Assembly: GCF_014654675.1 (NCBI RefSeq)
Contig: NZ_BNBC01000014.1
Span: 123,030-187,029, forward strand
Reading direction: 5' to 3'
DNA length: 64,000 nucleotides
Source of the DNA: Streptomyces spiralis
GTDB taxonomy: Bacteria > Actinomycetota > Actinomycetes > Streptomycetales > Streptomycetaceae
Numbering within the stretch: position 1 is the stretch's first letter; each line of letters starts with the position of its first letter. Made by a program: the position numbers and the translations under genes. Shown in pieces: positions 1 to 7,497 of this stretch. Below the pieces are notes generated by a model. The model did not search any database, was not told the DNA's origin, and saw nothing but the letters and a program-made list of their open reading frames with translations.

Positions 1-467
1 CGAAGGTGCCCGCGCTGATCGAGGGCCCCGCCGAGCAGCGGGAGTGGGACCTGACCCTGCCCCTGATCACCGAGCTGCGCTCCGCGCACACGGTGCTGCT
101 CGGCGTCCCGATGTACAACTTCTCGGTGCCCGCGTCCCTGAAGGCGTGGATCGACCGGGTGACCTTCCCCGGGGCGTTCGCCGACCCGGACACCGGCGAG
201 AGCCTGCTGGGCGGCACCCGGGTGGTCGCGGTCATGGCCCGCGGCGGCGGCTACGGCCCCGGCACCCCGCGGGAGTCCTTCGACTTCCAGACGCCGTACC
301 TGAAGGCCTGGTGGGGCAACCTGGGCGTGGCCCCCGGCCACCTCCACCTGATCGCCGCCGAACTGACCCGCGTCGACGTCCTGCCGCACCTCGCCGGCCT
401 GGAGCACCTGGCGCGGCAGTCGCTCGCCGCGGCCCGGGAACAGGTCCGGACCCTGGCCGCCGCCTGA
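1..467 (+). CDS. FMN-dependent NADH-azoreductase, C-terminal part (5' end outside window)
   Basis: The reading frame is already open at the first base, so only the last ~154 residues of a flavodoxin-like quinone/azo reductase are present. The phosphate-binding loop region PMYNFSVPASLKAWIDRV is the typical AzoR motif that contacts FMN. A glycine-rich stretch (MARGGGYG) and a terminal helix follow, as in the AzoR family. These enzymes are cytosolic FMN dimers that reduce quinones or azo bonds with NADH. The stop is 80 bp before the next plausible start. The family is clear from the motif; the substrate cannot be read from the sequence. Confidence 0.85.
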   Translation, partial: KVPALIEGPAEQREWDLTLPLITELRSAHTVLLGVPMYNFSVPASLKAWIDRVTFPGAFADPDTGESLLGGTRVVAVMARGGGYGPGTPRESFDFQTPYLKAWWGNLGVAPGHLHLIAAELTRVDVLPHLAGLEHLARQSLAAAREQVRTLAAA

Positions 468-547
468 GCCCCGGCGCCTGTCCGCGGAGGTTCAGTCCGG
501 CCACCGCCCGCCTGTGCGGCCGCGGGCGGTTGAGTAGGGTCGGCCGG

Positions 548-1150
548 GTGACGGAACACGCCGGGGAGCCCGTGAAGACACCCTTCCTGTACGTCGTCGT
601 CTGCGCCGCGGGCATCGCCTCCGGCGTCGGGCAGCTGGTCACCGCCGCGCAGGCGCGCGGCTGGGAGGTCGGTGTCATCGCGACGCCGGTCGCCCTGGGC
701 GGCTTCTTCGACACCGCCGAGGTGGAGCGGCTGACCGGCCGCCCCATCCGGTCCGCCTGGCGCAGCCCCGGCGACCCGCGGCCGTTCCCGCCGCCGGACG
801 CCGTGGCCGTGGCGCCCGCCACCTTCAACACGATCAACAAGTGGGCGGCCGGGACCGCCGACACCCTGGCGCTCGCCACCCTGTGCGAGGCGTACGGCCT
901 CGGCGTCCCGGTCGCCGTCCTGCCCTGCGTGGCCGACACACTGGCCGCCCACCCCGCCTACCGGGAGAGCCTGGTACGGCTGCGCGCCATGGGAGTGCGC
1001 TTCGGGGAGGCCGCCTCCGGTGAGGCCGAAGAGGGCGGCGGGCGGCCGGACTTCGCCTGGGAGCGGGCGCTGGATCTGCTCGAGGCGTTCCCGCGGCCCC
1101 GGGGACCCCGCCCGGCCGAGTCCGGCATGCGGCACGGTCCGCCGTCATGA
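548..1150 (+). CDS. Flavoprotein of the phosphopantothenoylcysteine decarboxylase-like family
   Basis: A 200-aa cytosolic flavoprotein (HFCD/PPC-decarboxylase fold). The N-terminal strand (FLYVVVCAAGIAS) leads into a nucleotide-binding fold. The central APATFNTINKWAAGTADTLA segment is the family's FMN/substrate motif. There is no DNA/pantothenate metabolism ligase domain (Dfp C-terminal half), so it is a stand-alone flavoprotein and its substrate is unknown. I place the start at GTG 548; GTG 572, with GGGGAG just upstream at 563-568 (spacing only 3), is an alternative that would shorten the protein by 8 residues. Confidence 0.8.
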   Translation: MTEHAGEPVKTPFLYVVVCAAGIASGVGQLVTAAQARGWEVGVIATPVALGGFFDTAEVERLTGRPIRSAWRSPGDPRPFPPPDAVAVAPATFNTINKWAAGTADTLALATLCEAYGLGVPVAVLPCVADTLAAHPAYRESLVRLRAMGVRFGEAASGEAEEGGGRPDFAWERALDLLEAFPRPRGPRPAESGMRHGPPS

Positions 1151-1205
1151 TCGGCCACGGCCTACGCTCTGATCGAGGACCATCCGGAAGGCAGGAGCAG
1201 CAACG

Positions 1206-2174
1206 ATGCAGTACGTGAAGCTCGGTTCGACGGGCCTGGACGTGTCGCGGATCTGTCTGGGCTGCATGACCTTCGGTCTGCCCGACCGCGGCACGCACGA
1301 GTGGACCCTCGACGAGGAGGCGTCGCGACCGCTGATCCGGCAGGCCCTGGAGGCCGGGATCACCTTCTTCGACACCGCCAACGTCTACTCCGACGGCACC
1401 AGCGAGGAGATCGTCGGCCGGGCGCTGCGCGACTTCGCCCGCCGCGACGAGATCGTGCTCGCCACCAAGGTGCACGGACGGATGCGGCCGGGCCCCAACG
1501 GCGGCGGCCTGTCCCGTAAGGCGATCATGACCGAGATCGACCACAGCCTGCGCCGCCTGGGCACCGACTACGTCGACCTGTACCAGATCCACCGCTGGGA
1601 CCCGCACACGCCGGTCGAGGAGACGATGGAGGCGCTCCACGACGTCGTCAAGGCGGGCAAGGCCCGCTACATCGGGGCGAGTTCGATGTACGCCTGGCAG
1701 TTCTCCAAGGCCCAGTACACGGCCCGGCTGCACGGCTGGACCCGCTTCGTCTCCATGCAGAACCACTACAACCTCCTCTACCGCGAGGAGGAGCGAGAGA
1801 TGCTGCCCCTGTGCGCGGACCAGGGCGTCGGCGTGCTGCCCTGGAGCCCGCTCGCGCGCGGCCGTCTCACCCGGGACTGGGACACCACCACGCACCGCAG
1901 CGAGAGCGACGCCTTCGGCAGCCGCCTCTACCCGGAGGGCGACCGCGCCATCGTGGAGGCCGTGACCCGCATCGCCGGGGAGCGGGGCGTCCCGCGCGCG
2001 CAGGTGGCCCTCGCCTGGCTGCTGCACCAGGACACGGTGACGGCGCCGATCGTCGGCGCGTCCAAGCCGCAGCACCTCCAGGACGCGGTGGCCGCCGTCG
2101 AACTGGAGCTGAGCGACAAGGAGATCGAGGAACTCGAGCGGCCCTACACTCCGCACGAGGTCAGCGGTCACTGA
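1206..2174 (+). CDS. Aldo/keto reductase
   Basis: A 322-aa NADPH-dependent oxidoreductase with the complete aldo/keto reductase signature. D and Y lie in FFDTANVYSDGTSEE, the catalytic Lys in VLATKVHGRM and the His in YQIHRWDPHTP. The C-terminal half carries the cofactor-binding SPLARGRLTR and GASKPQHLQDA segments. It resembles the YajO/PdxI-like group of about 320-330 residues. The ATG is preceded by AGGAG at normal distance. It is followed by a strong hairpin terminator, so it is probably a one-gene transcript. The natural carbonyl substrate is unknown. Confidence 0.93.
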   Translation: MQYVKLGSTGLDVSRICLGCMTFGLPDRGTHEWTLDEEASRPLIRQALEAGITFFDTANVYSDGTSEEIVGRALRDFARRDEIVLATKVHGRMRPGPNGGGLSRKAIMTEIDHSLRRLGTDYVDLYQIHRWDPHTPVEETMEALHDVVKAGKARYIGASSMYAWQFSKAQYTARLHGWTRFVSMQNHYNLLYREEEREMLPLCADQGVGVLPWSPLARGRLTRDWDTTTHRSESDAFGSRLYPEGDRAIVEAVTRIAGERGVPRAQVALAWLLHQDTVTAPIVGASKPQHLQDAVAAVELELSDKEIEELERPYTPHEVSGH

Positions 2175-2188
2175 GGCCGTAGCTCCCC

Positions 2189-2216
2189 GGTGGGCCGTGC
2201 GGCGCCACGGCCCACC
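2189..2216 (+). terminator. Rho-independent-like hairpin after the aldo/keto reductase
   Basis: A perfect 11-bp GC stem, GGTGGGCCGTG (2189-2199) with CACGGCCCACC (2206-2216), and a 6-nt loop. It lies 15 bp after the aldo/keto reductase stop codon. There is no real U-tract, as is common for Streptomyces terminators. Confidence 0.75.
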
Positions 2217-2355
2217 GCGTGCGCCGGCGCGGTCGACTGAGCAGAAACCAGGGGCGTTTGCGGAAGACCGTGTGATCCCTTGTTGCTCCGCGCTGACCTG
2301 TGCAAAGGTGTGGCCCTGTCGGCGCGCGGACGATGGGCCCGGAGGAAGACCAGCC

Positions 2356-4491
2356 GTGAAAGACCCAGGCCTGTCCCATTCCCCCGAACCGCCCGGCCCG
2401 TTCGACGCGACGGACCAGCAGCTGAGCACGGAACTGAGCAAGTGGACCGGTGCCACACCCGCGCTCCGGCCCGTCGGTCAACTGCTCGACCGGCACTGGG
2501 AAGCGGCCTTCGCCTACGCCCGGCTGTGCACCGACGGCCCGCACCCGGCGGGCATGCTGACCACCGCCTCCTTCACCCGGCTGTTCGGGCAGACGCTGCG
2601 TCAGGCCGGACCGACGGCCGCCTGGCGGCCCCAACTGCTGATCACCGTGCGCCGTATCGCCGCCGAGTGGGCCGCCGACCACCGGCGGGAGATGCTGCAC
2701 CCCGAGCTCAGGGCCGCCGCGGACGACCGGATCGCCGCCCGGCTGCTGCCGCCCGCCGACCGCCGCCTGCTCTCCCAGGCCTTCCAGCGGCTGCCCCAGA
2801 CGGCCCGCGCGCTGCTGTGGCACGCCGACGTCGAGGCCGAGCCCCTCGCGGTGCCGGCCCGGCTGCTCGGCACCGACGAGGAGGACGCGCGCGTCGGACT
2901 CCGGCGCGCCCGGGAGCGGCTGCGCGAGGAGTGCCTCCAGGCCCATCGCGACCTCGCCCCGGAACAGGACTGCCTGCGCTACTTCCGGCTGCTGGACGTG
3001 ACCTGGCGGCGCGGCGGTGTCGACATCGACCCCGACCTGCGCGAGCACCTGGCCCGATGCACCCACTGCCGGTACACCGCCGACCAGTTGGCGCGGTTCG
3101 ACGACGGCCTCGGCACGGCGCTCGCCGAAGGCGTGCTGGGCTGGGGCGCGCGGGAGTACCGGGAGAGCCGCGCCGCCGGAGCCGCACCGGCCGCCGAGGA
3201 CGGGTCACTCACGCCCCCACCGTCCACGGCCTTCGTCGGCGGCGAGGACTTCACGACCGCCCCGCCCGGCGCCTCGGCCGGAGCCGAAGGGTTCGGCTCG
3301 TCCGGCAGGCCGGGCATGACCCCGTCGGGAGGCGACGCCTTCGGCACCGTCCCGCCCGGCGGTCCCGCCCTGCGGCGACCGGCCAGGCCCGCGCCGTCCG
3401 ACCGGGGGCGCCGCCGCGCCCGGCCCGCCGAGGCTGCCGCTGTCCCGCCTGCCGCTGGGGCTGCGGGGGCGGAGTCGTCCGGCGGGCGTGCCTCGGGGCG
3501 GCCGGACGGGTTCGCGCTGTTCGACCGGGCCCGCCGCGGTGCCCGGACCGCCGGGGGCGCCGATGTCCCGACCGGTGCTGGGGGCGCGGGCATGGATTCG
3601 TCCGGCGGGCCCGCTTCGGGGCAGTGGGACGCGTTCGTGCCGTTCGGCCGGGCCCGCCACAGAGCCCGGCCGGCCACGGAGAGTTTCGTCCCGCCCGGCG
3701 CCTCCGGCGCGGAGTCCGGATCCGCCTCGCGTGCCGTTCCCGGGCGGGACACGGCGGGCGCCTCCGGTGCCCGCCGGTCGGCGCACCGGGCCGCCCGGCG
3801 TGCCGTCCGCCGGCGCAACCTCGCCATCGCGGTGGCGACGGTGAGCGGACTGGTCGTGCTGCCCCTGGCCCTGTGGTCGGTGCTCGGCTCCGGCGACGAC
3901 AACGCTTCGGGCCCCGGCCGGCAGCCCTCCGGCACGCCCGGCCCCTCGTCGGGCACCGCGAACCCCGGATCGAGCCCGGGATCCTCGTGGGCCGGCGCGG
4001 GCGGGGCGGGCAAGAGCAGCCTGCGGGGACGGCTGCACAACGTCGCCTCCGGGCTGTGCGTCGGCGTCGTAGGCGGCAAGGCCGTCAAGGGTGCGGAGAC
4101 GGAGCTGACGACCTGCTCCTCGGCGCCCGGTCAGCAGTGGGCGTACGAGAGCGACGGCCTGCTGCGCAGCGGTGCCGCGCCCGGCCTGTGCCTGGACTCC
4201 CACCTCGGCTGGTCCGTCCAGCTCGCCTCGTGCCCGGGCGCCTCCGCCCCGGGCGCAAGGAACGTTCGCTACGACTTCACGCTCCAGGGCACCCTCGTCC
4301 CGCGTTTCGACCAGGATCTGGCCCTGACCCCCGCCGCGACCGACGGTGCGGGGGCCCTCGTCCTCAAGACGCGCGCCCGGAGCGACACCCAGCGCTGGAC
4401 GATCGACCCCGCCGCACCGGAGCTCCAGATGGACGTGGCCGACTGGGTCCCGGACGGCGGTGCGTCGGCGCACCGGACGCCCGGCCGCTGA
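2356..4491 (+). CDS. Sigma-factor-like N-terminus fused to Zn-finger motif, one membrane span and ricin-type lectin domain
   Basis: A 711-aa predicted membrane protein starting at GTG 2356 behind GGAGGAAG. Residues ~25-210 resemble ECF sigma region 2/4 helices (RRIAAEWAADHR; FQRLPQTARALL; RARERLREECL). Residues 230-238 (HLARCTHC) match the H-x3-C-x2-C pattern of zinc-binding anti-sigma domains. A low-complexity Pro/Gly/Arg linker (~265-485) contains imperfect repeats of an SSGG-x-ASG-...-F-x-RAR pattern. A single membrane span follows at ~488-512. The outside part (~550-700) is a beta-trefoil ricin-like domain with ASGLCVGV and GLCLDSHLGW. The architecture suggests a surface carbohydrate sensor linked to a cytoplasmic sigma-like module. 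The function is inferred only from domain content. Confidence 0.75.
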   Translation: MKDPGLSHSPEPPGPFDATDQQLSTELSKWTGATPALRPVGQLLDRHWEAAFAYARLCTDGPHPAGMLTTASFTRLFGQTLRQAGPTAAWRPQLLITVRRIAAEWAADHRREMLHPELRAAADDRIAARLLPPADRRLLSQAFQRLPQTARALLWHADVEAEPLAVPARLLGTDEEDARVGLRRARERLREECLQAHRDLAPEQDCLRYFRLLDVTWRRGGVDIDPDLREHLARCTHCRYTADQLARFDDGLGTALAEGVLGWGAREYRESRAAGAAPAAEDGSLTPPPSTAFVGGEDFTTAPPGASAGAEGFGSSGRPGMTPSGGDAFGTVPPGGPALRRPARPAPSDRGRRRARPAEAAAVPPAAGAAGAESSGGRASGRPDGFALFDRARRGARTAGGADVPTGAGGAGMDSSGGPASGQWDAFVPFGRARHRARPATESFVPPGASGAESGSASRAVPGRDTAGASGARRSAHRAARRAVRRRNLAIAVATVSGLVVLPLALWSVLGSGDDNASGPGRQPSGTPGPSSGTANPGSSPGSSWAGAGGAGKSSLRGRLHNVASGLCVGVVGGKAVKGAETELTTCSSAPGQQWAYESDGLLRSGAAPGLCLDSHLGWSVQLASCPGASAPGARNVRYDFTLQGTLVPRFDQDLALTPAATDGAGALVLKTRARSDTQRWTIDPAAPELQMDVADWVPDGGASAHRTPGR

Positions 4492-4522
4492 ACGCTGTCA
4501 CGGCCGGGGCCTTCCGACGCAC

Positions 4523-5050
4523 TCAGCGATGCCGGGGCGGCCCCGGCGGCGGGGGCGGCGGGGGCTCCGAAGGCGGTGGCGGGGGCAGGGTCGTGAGGTC
4601 CGGTGCCGCCTCCGGCCACACCAGCAGCACCGGACAGGGCGCGTGGTCGACGGCGAACCGTACGGCGGGCCCCAGGCTGTGCGGGCCCAGTCGCTCGCGG
4701 TCCCCGTCGCGCGCCAGCACCAGCAGATCGGCGTCCTCGGCCGCCGCCACCACCTCGCGTTCCACCCGTCCGGCCCGCTCCACCTCGGTGCACGGCCGCC
4801 CGAGCCGGGCCGCGGCGGCCTGCAGCAGCTCGGCCCCCGACGTGGCCTCCAGATCCGCCACCCGGTCGCCCGGATCCCGCTCGGGACGGCCCCGGCCGAG
4901 CAGCCCGGCGAACGCCCCGTGCGCCACGCCGGGCACCTCCGGCCCGCTGACATGCAGCAGCACCACGTCGGACGCTTCGGGCGCATGGCTGCGCACCGCG
5001 TCCACACAGGCGGGCCAGGTGCCCTCGACCAGCCAGGCGATCACTCGCAT
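4523..5050 (-). CDS. Universal stress protein family protein
   Basis: A 175-aa single-domain UspA-like protein. The beginning (MRVIAWLVEGTW) and the end of the fold (ADLLVLARDGD, then FAVDHAPCPVLLVWPE) match the alpha/beta USP fold. The classical ATP-binding G-2x-G-9x-G(S/T) motif is not well preserved, so nucleotide binding is uncertain. The tail is a short polyproline run. The ATG at 5050 has GGGAGG upstream; the longer frame beginning upstream lacks support. It lies just downstream of the permease gene on the same strand, 58 bp away, and may be cotranscribed with it. Confidence 0.8.
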   Translation of the reverse strand: MRVIAWLVEGTWPACVDAVRSHAPEASDVVLLHVSGPEVPGVAHGAFAGLLGRGRPERDPGDRVADLEATSGAELLQAAAARLGRPCTEVERAGRVEREVVAAAEDADLLVLARDGDRERLGPHSLGPAVRFAVDHAPCPVLLVWPEAAPDLTTLPPPPPSEPPPPPPPGPPRHR

Positions 5051-5108
5051 ACGACGGCCTCCCTCAGCCTTTCCGCCCACCCGGGCGTGCCGGGCCCTTG
5101 ACGGGAAC

Positions 5109-6359
5109 TCACAGAATCCGCAGCGCCCCCCACAGTGCCACCACCGCGGGCACGAGTGCCGACGGCACGGCCAGCAGACCGAGCCGGGTGAACTCCCTGA
5201 GGTCCACGCCGTGTTCGTGCTGGTGCACGATCCGCCGCCACAGCAGGGTCGCCAGCGACCCGGCGTAGGTCAGGTTCGGCCCGATGTTCACCCCGAGCAG
5301 CACGGCGAGCACGGCGCCCGGCCCGGCCGGAGCGGTCAGCGGCAGCAGGACCAGCACCGCCGGAAGGTTGTTGATCAGGTTGGCCAGTACGGCGGCCAGC
5401 GCCGCGATCCCGAGCAGCGCGGGCAGCCCCGTGCCGGCGGGCAGGACGTGCCCGAGCGCGTCGGCGAGCCCGTTGTCCACCACCGCGCGCACGACGACGC
5501 CCAGGGCCAGGACGAACGCCAGAAAGGCCGGTGCCGCGGCCCGGACCACGGTGGCCACGCCGGCCTTGCCGCGCGCCATCGCGCGCCCGGCGAGCACCAG
5601 CGCACCCGCCAGCGCGGCCCACACCGGATCGACGCCGAACGTGGACGTCACGACGAACCCGGCCAGTGTGCAGACGACCGTGACCAGTGCGAACAGCGGT
5701 GGCTCGGGCGCTTCCCCGGAGGCCGGCGCGGGCGCCGCGGCGGCCAGGTCGCGGGCGAAGAAGCGGCGGAAGACGACGTACTCGGCGCCGATCGCCACCA
5801 GCCACGGCAGCGCCATCAGCGCGGCGAACCGGGTGAAGCTCAGTCCGCTCGCCGCGAACGCCAGCAGGTTGGTCAGATTGGAGACGGGCAGCAGCAGCGA
5901 CGCCGTGTTGGACAGGTGCGTGCACGCGTACACATGCGGTTTGGGGCGCACGCCCGTCCGGGCGGCGGTGGCGAACACCACCGGGGTCAGCAGCACGATG
6001 GTGGCGTCCAGGCTGAGCACCGCGGTGATCGCGGACGCCAGGGCGAACACCGCCGTCAGCAGCCGTACCGGACGGCCCCCGGCCCAGCGGGCCGTCCACG
6101 CCCCGCACGCCTGGAACAGCCCTTCGACGTCGCAGAAGTGGGCGAGGACCAGGACCGCGGCCAGGAACCCGACCACCGGCCCCAGCCGCTCCGCCTCGGC
6201 GCGGGCGTGGTCCAGCGAGATCGCGCCGGTGGCGACGGCCAGGGCGGCGGCGGGGACGGCCATCACCGCCTCGGGCAGGCCGAAGGGGCGGATGACGGCC
6301 CAGGCGAGGACGGCGACGAGCAGGGCTACGGACAGTGCCTCTGCGAGCGGGGTGTTCAG
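5109..6359 (-). CDS. ArsB/NhaD-type (SLC13-like) membrane permease, probable CTG start
   Basis: A 416-aa inner-membrane permease with about 11 hydrophobic spans. Family motifs include LSLDATIVLLTPVVF, HLSNTASLLLPVSNLTNLL, LANLINNLPAVLVLLP and VNIGPNLTYAGSLATLLW, as in arsenite and Na+/H+ antiporters. The first GTG/ATG in frame (6266/6263) would remove the first membrane helix and has no Shine-Dalgarno. The frame is open upstream to a stop, and the only reasonable initiator with a strong GGAGGAA (6366-6372, 6 nt away) is CTG at 6359. That start gives LNTPLAEALS and restores helix 1. No ars regulator or arsC is adjacent, so the transported ion is unknown. Confidence 0.85.
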   Translation of the reverse strand: MNTPLAEALSVALLVAVLAWAVIRPFGLPEAVMAVPAAALAVATGAISLDHARAEAERLGPVVGFLAAVLVLAHFCDVEGLFQACGAWTARWAGGRPVRLLTAVFALASAITAVLSLDATIVLLTPVVFATAARTGVRPKPHVYACTHLSNTASLLLPVSNLTNLLAFAASGLSFTRFAALMALPWLVAIGAEYVVFRRFFARDLAAAAPAPASGEAPEPPLFALVTVVCTLAGFVVTSTFGVDPVWAALAGALVLAGRAMARGKAGVATVVRAAAPAFLAFVLALGVVVRAVVDNGLADALGHVLPAGTGLPALLGIAALAAVLANLINNLPAVLVLLPLTAPAGPGAVLAVLLGVNIGPNLTYAGSLATLLWRRIVHQHEHGVDLREFTRLGLLAVPSALVPAVVALWGALRIL

Positions 6360-6450
6360 GACTCGTTCCTCCGGACGCGATCAACGGTGCCCGCACATCA
6401 AAGCAAACGTCCGCGGGGGATCCGGGCAGACGTGCGAGGACCGGTGCGCG

Positions 6451-7170
6451 TCAGGGGCCGGTGCCGGGGCTGAAGACCGTGAGGAACACCGAGGAGGCGT
6501 TGCCGCCCACGGGAACCTGCCCGGCCGTCCAGGTCACCGTCAGGTGGTCGCGCTCGTCGGGCGGCGTGACGATCAGCGAGGCGGGCGTCGCCGTCCGCGC
6601 GCCGCTCACACCGGGGTTGGAGAAGGTCAGGCCCGCCCAGGCGCTCGCGCCCGGCCGCAGCGTCACGGTGCTGGGCGTCCCCGACTCGCGCTTCGGGTCC
6701 GGGCCCAGCTGCCGGCCGGAGGCGTCCACGAAGGCGGCGCCCGGATAGCCGTGCACCGTGCAGGTGCGGCCGGAGGTGTTGGTGAGGACGACCGGGAAGT
6801 TCTCCTGGCCGGCGCCGGGGTCGTTGCGGCCCACGGTCGCCTTCAGCTCGGAGGTGTGGCAGCGGGTGCCGCGGGCCGTGGTGCCGGTGCCCGAACCGGA
6901 GTCGCCGCCGGCCGAGGGCGAGGAGGAGCCCGGGTGCGTCGCGGTCCCCTCCGGGGCGGTGGTGGTGCCGCTCGGCGCGCTGCCCGGTGCGGTGCTCGTG
7001 GCGGGCGCGCCGGTCGTCGGGCCACCGGTCGCGGGCGCGGCGGTGCCCGGCACCTTCTGCGGGGGACTGGCCGTGCCGGTGCCGTTGCCGCACGCGGTCA
7101 GCAGGCCCAGCACGGCGACCGAGCTCGCGAGCAGCGCCGTGCGGTGGCGGGAGGGGGAGGTGTACGCCAT
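6451..7170 (-). CDS. DUF4232 domain lipoprotein
   Basis: A 239-aa predicted lipoprotein. The signal peptide (RTALLASSVAVLGLLTAC) ends in an LTAC lipobox, so Cys is the likely lipidated N-terminus. A Thr/Pro/Gly-rich linker (~35-105) follows. The rest is a DUF4232 domain with RCHTSELKATVGRNDPGAGQ, VVLTNTSGRTCTVHGYPG and VTLRPGASAWAGLTF, an immunoglobulin-like fold with conserved cysteines. The start ATG at 7170 has CAGGAG upstream. The role is unknown; such proteins sit on the outer face of the membrane in actinomycetes. Confidence 0.88.
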   Translation of the reverse strand: MAYTSPSRHRTALLASSVAVLGLLTACGNGTGTASPPQKVPGTAAPATGGPTTGAPATSTAPGSAPSGTTTAPEGTATHPGSSSPSAGGDSGSGTGTTARGTRCHTSELKATVGRNDPGAGQENFPVVLTNTSGRTCTVHGYPGAAFVDASGRQLGPDPKRESGTPSTVTLRPGASAWAGLTFSNPGVSGARTATPASLIVTPPDERDHLTVTWTAGQVPVGGNASSVFLTVFSPGTGP

Positions 7171-7478
7171 GTTCCACGCTCCTGGAGTTCGTCGCACGCG
7201 GTCGGGCGTGCGTCCGGCGCCTGGTGCGCCGACATGGTGTCCGATGCACGGTCGAGGCGGAAAGTTCGCGGTGTGGCGCGCATTTCCTCCGTGGACCCGA
7301 CTCCTGTGCCGGGCACCTGATGCATTCCCGTTTCCGGGCCGGGTGCCGTTCACCCGTACGGGGGCAGGTACCCGCCGGAGTCTCCTGCGGCGCCGGGGAC
7401 CCGCCGGACTCCCCTACGGTGACAGGGACCCGCCGGGCTGCCCCACGGTTCCGGGTGCCCCGCTCGCCCGTACGGGAG
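7171..7478. other. Intergenic gap between DUF4232 gene and kinase
   Basis: No supported gene is visible on either strand in this 308-bp gap. It holds the promoter side of the lipoprotein gene and a degenerate 29-bp tandem repeat array (listed separately). Confidence 0.7.
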
Positions 7479-7497
7479 TCAGGTGACCCGCAGGGAT
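7353..7497. repeat. Degenerate 29-bp tandem repeat array overlapping the kinase 3' end
   Basis: The core ACCCGCCGG recurs at 7370, 7399 and 7428, exactly 29 bp apart. Flanking units contain CCCGTACGGG at 7353-7362 and 7467-7476. The outer unit runs into the last codons and stop of the kinase gene (7479-7481). I see about five units with diverging sequence between the cores. Confidence 0.7.

Noticed and set aside
5109..6359. Arsenic resistance operon
   Set aside because: The permease is ArsB/NhaD-like, but no arsC, arsenite-type ArsR or arsenic methyltransferase is adjacent. The ArsR-family gene at 22.1 kb lacks metal-binding cysteines and pairs with an AHSA1 gene.
2280..6473. 1397-codon open frame on the plus strand
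   Set aside because: It is an out-of-frame shadow of the sigma/lectin gene and then antisense to the stress protein and permease genes; composition is the Arg/Pro/Gly bias of wrong frames.
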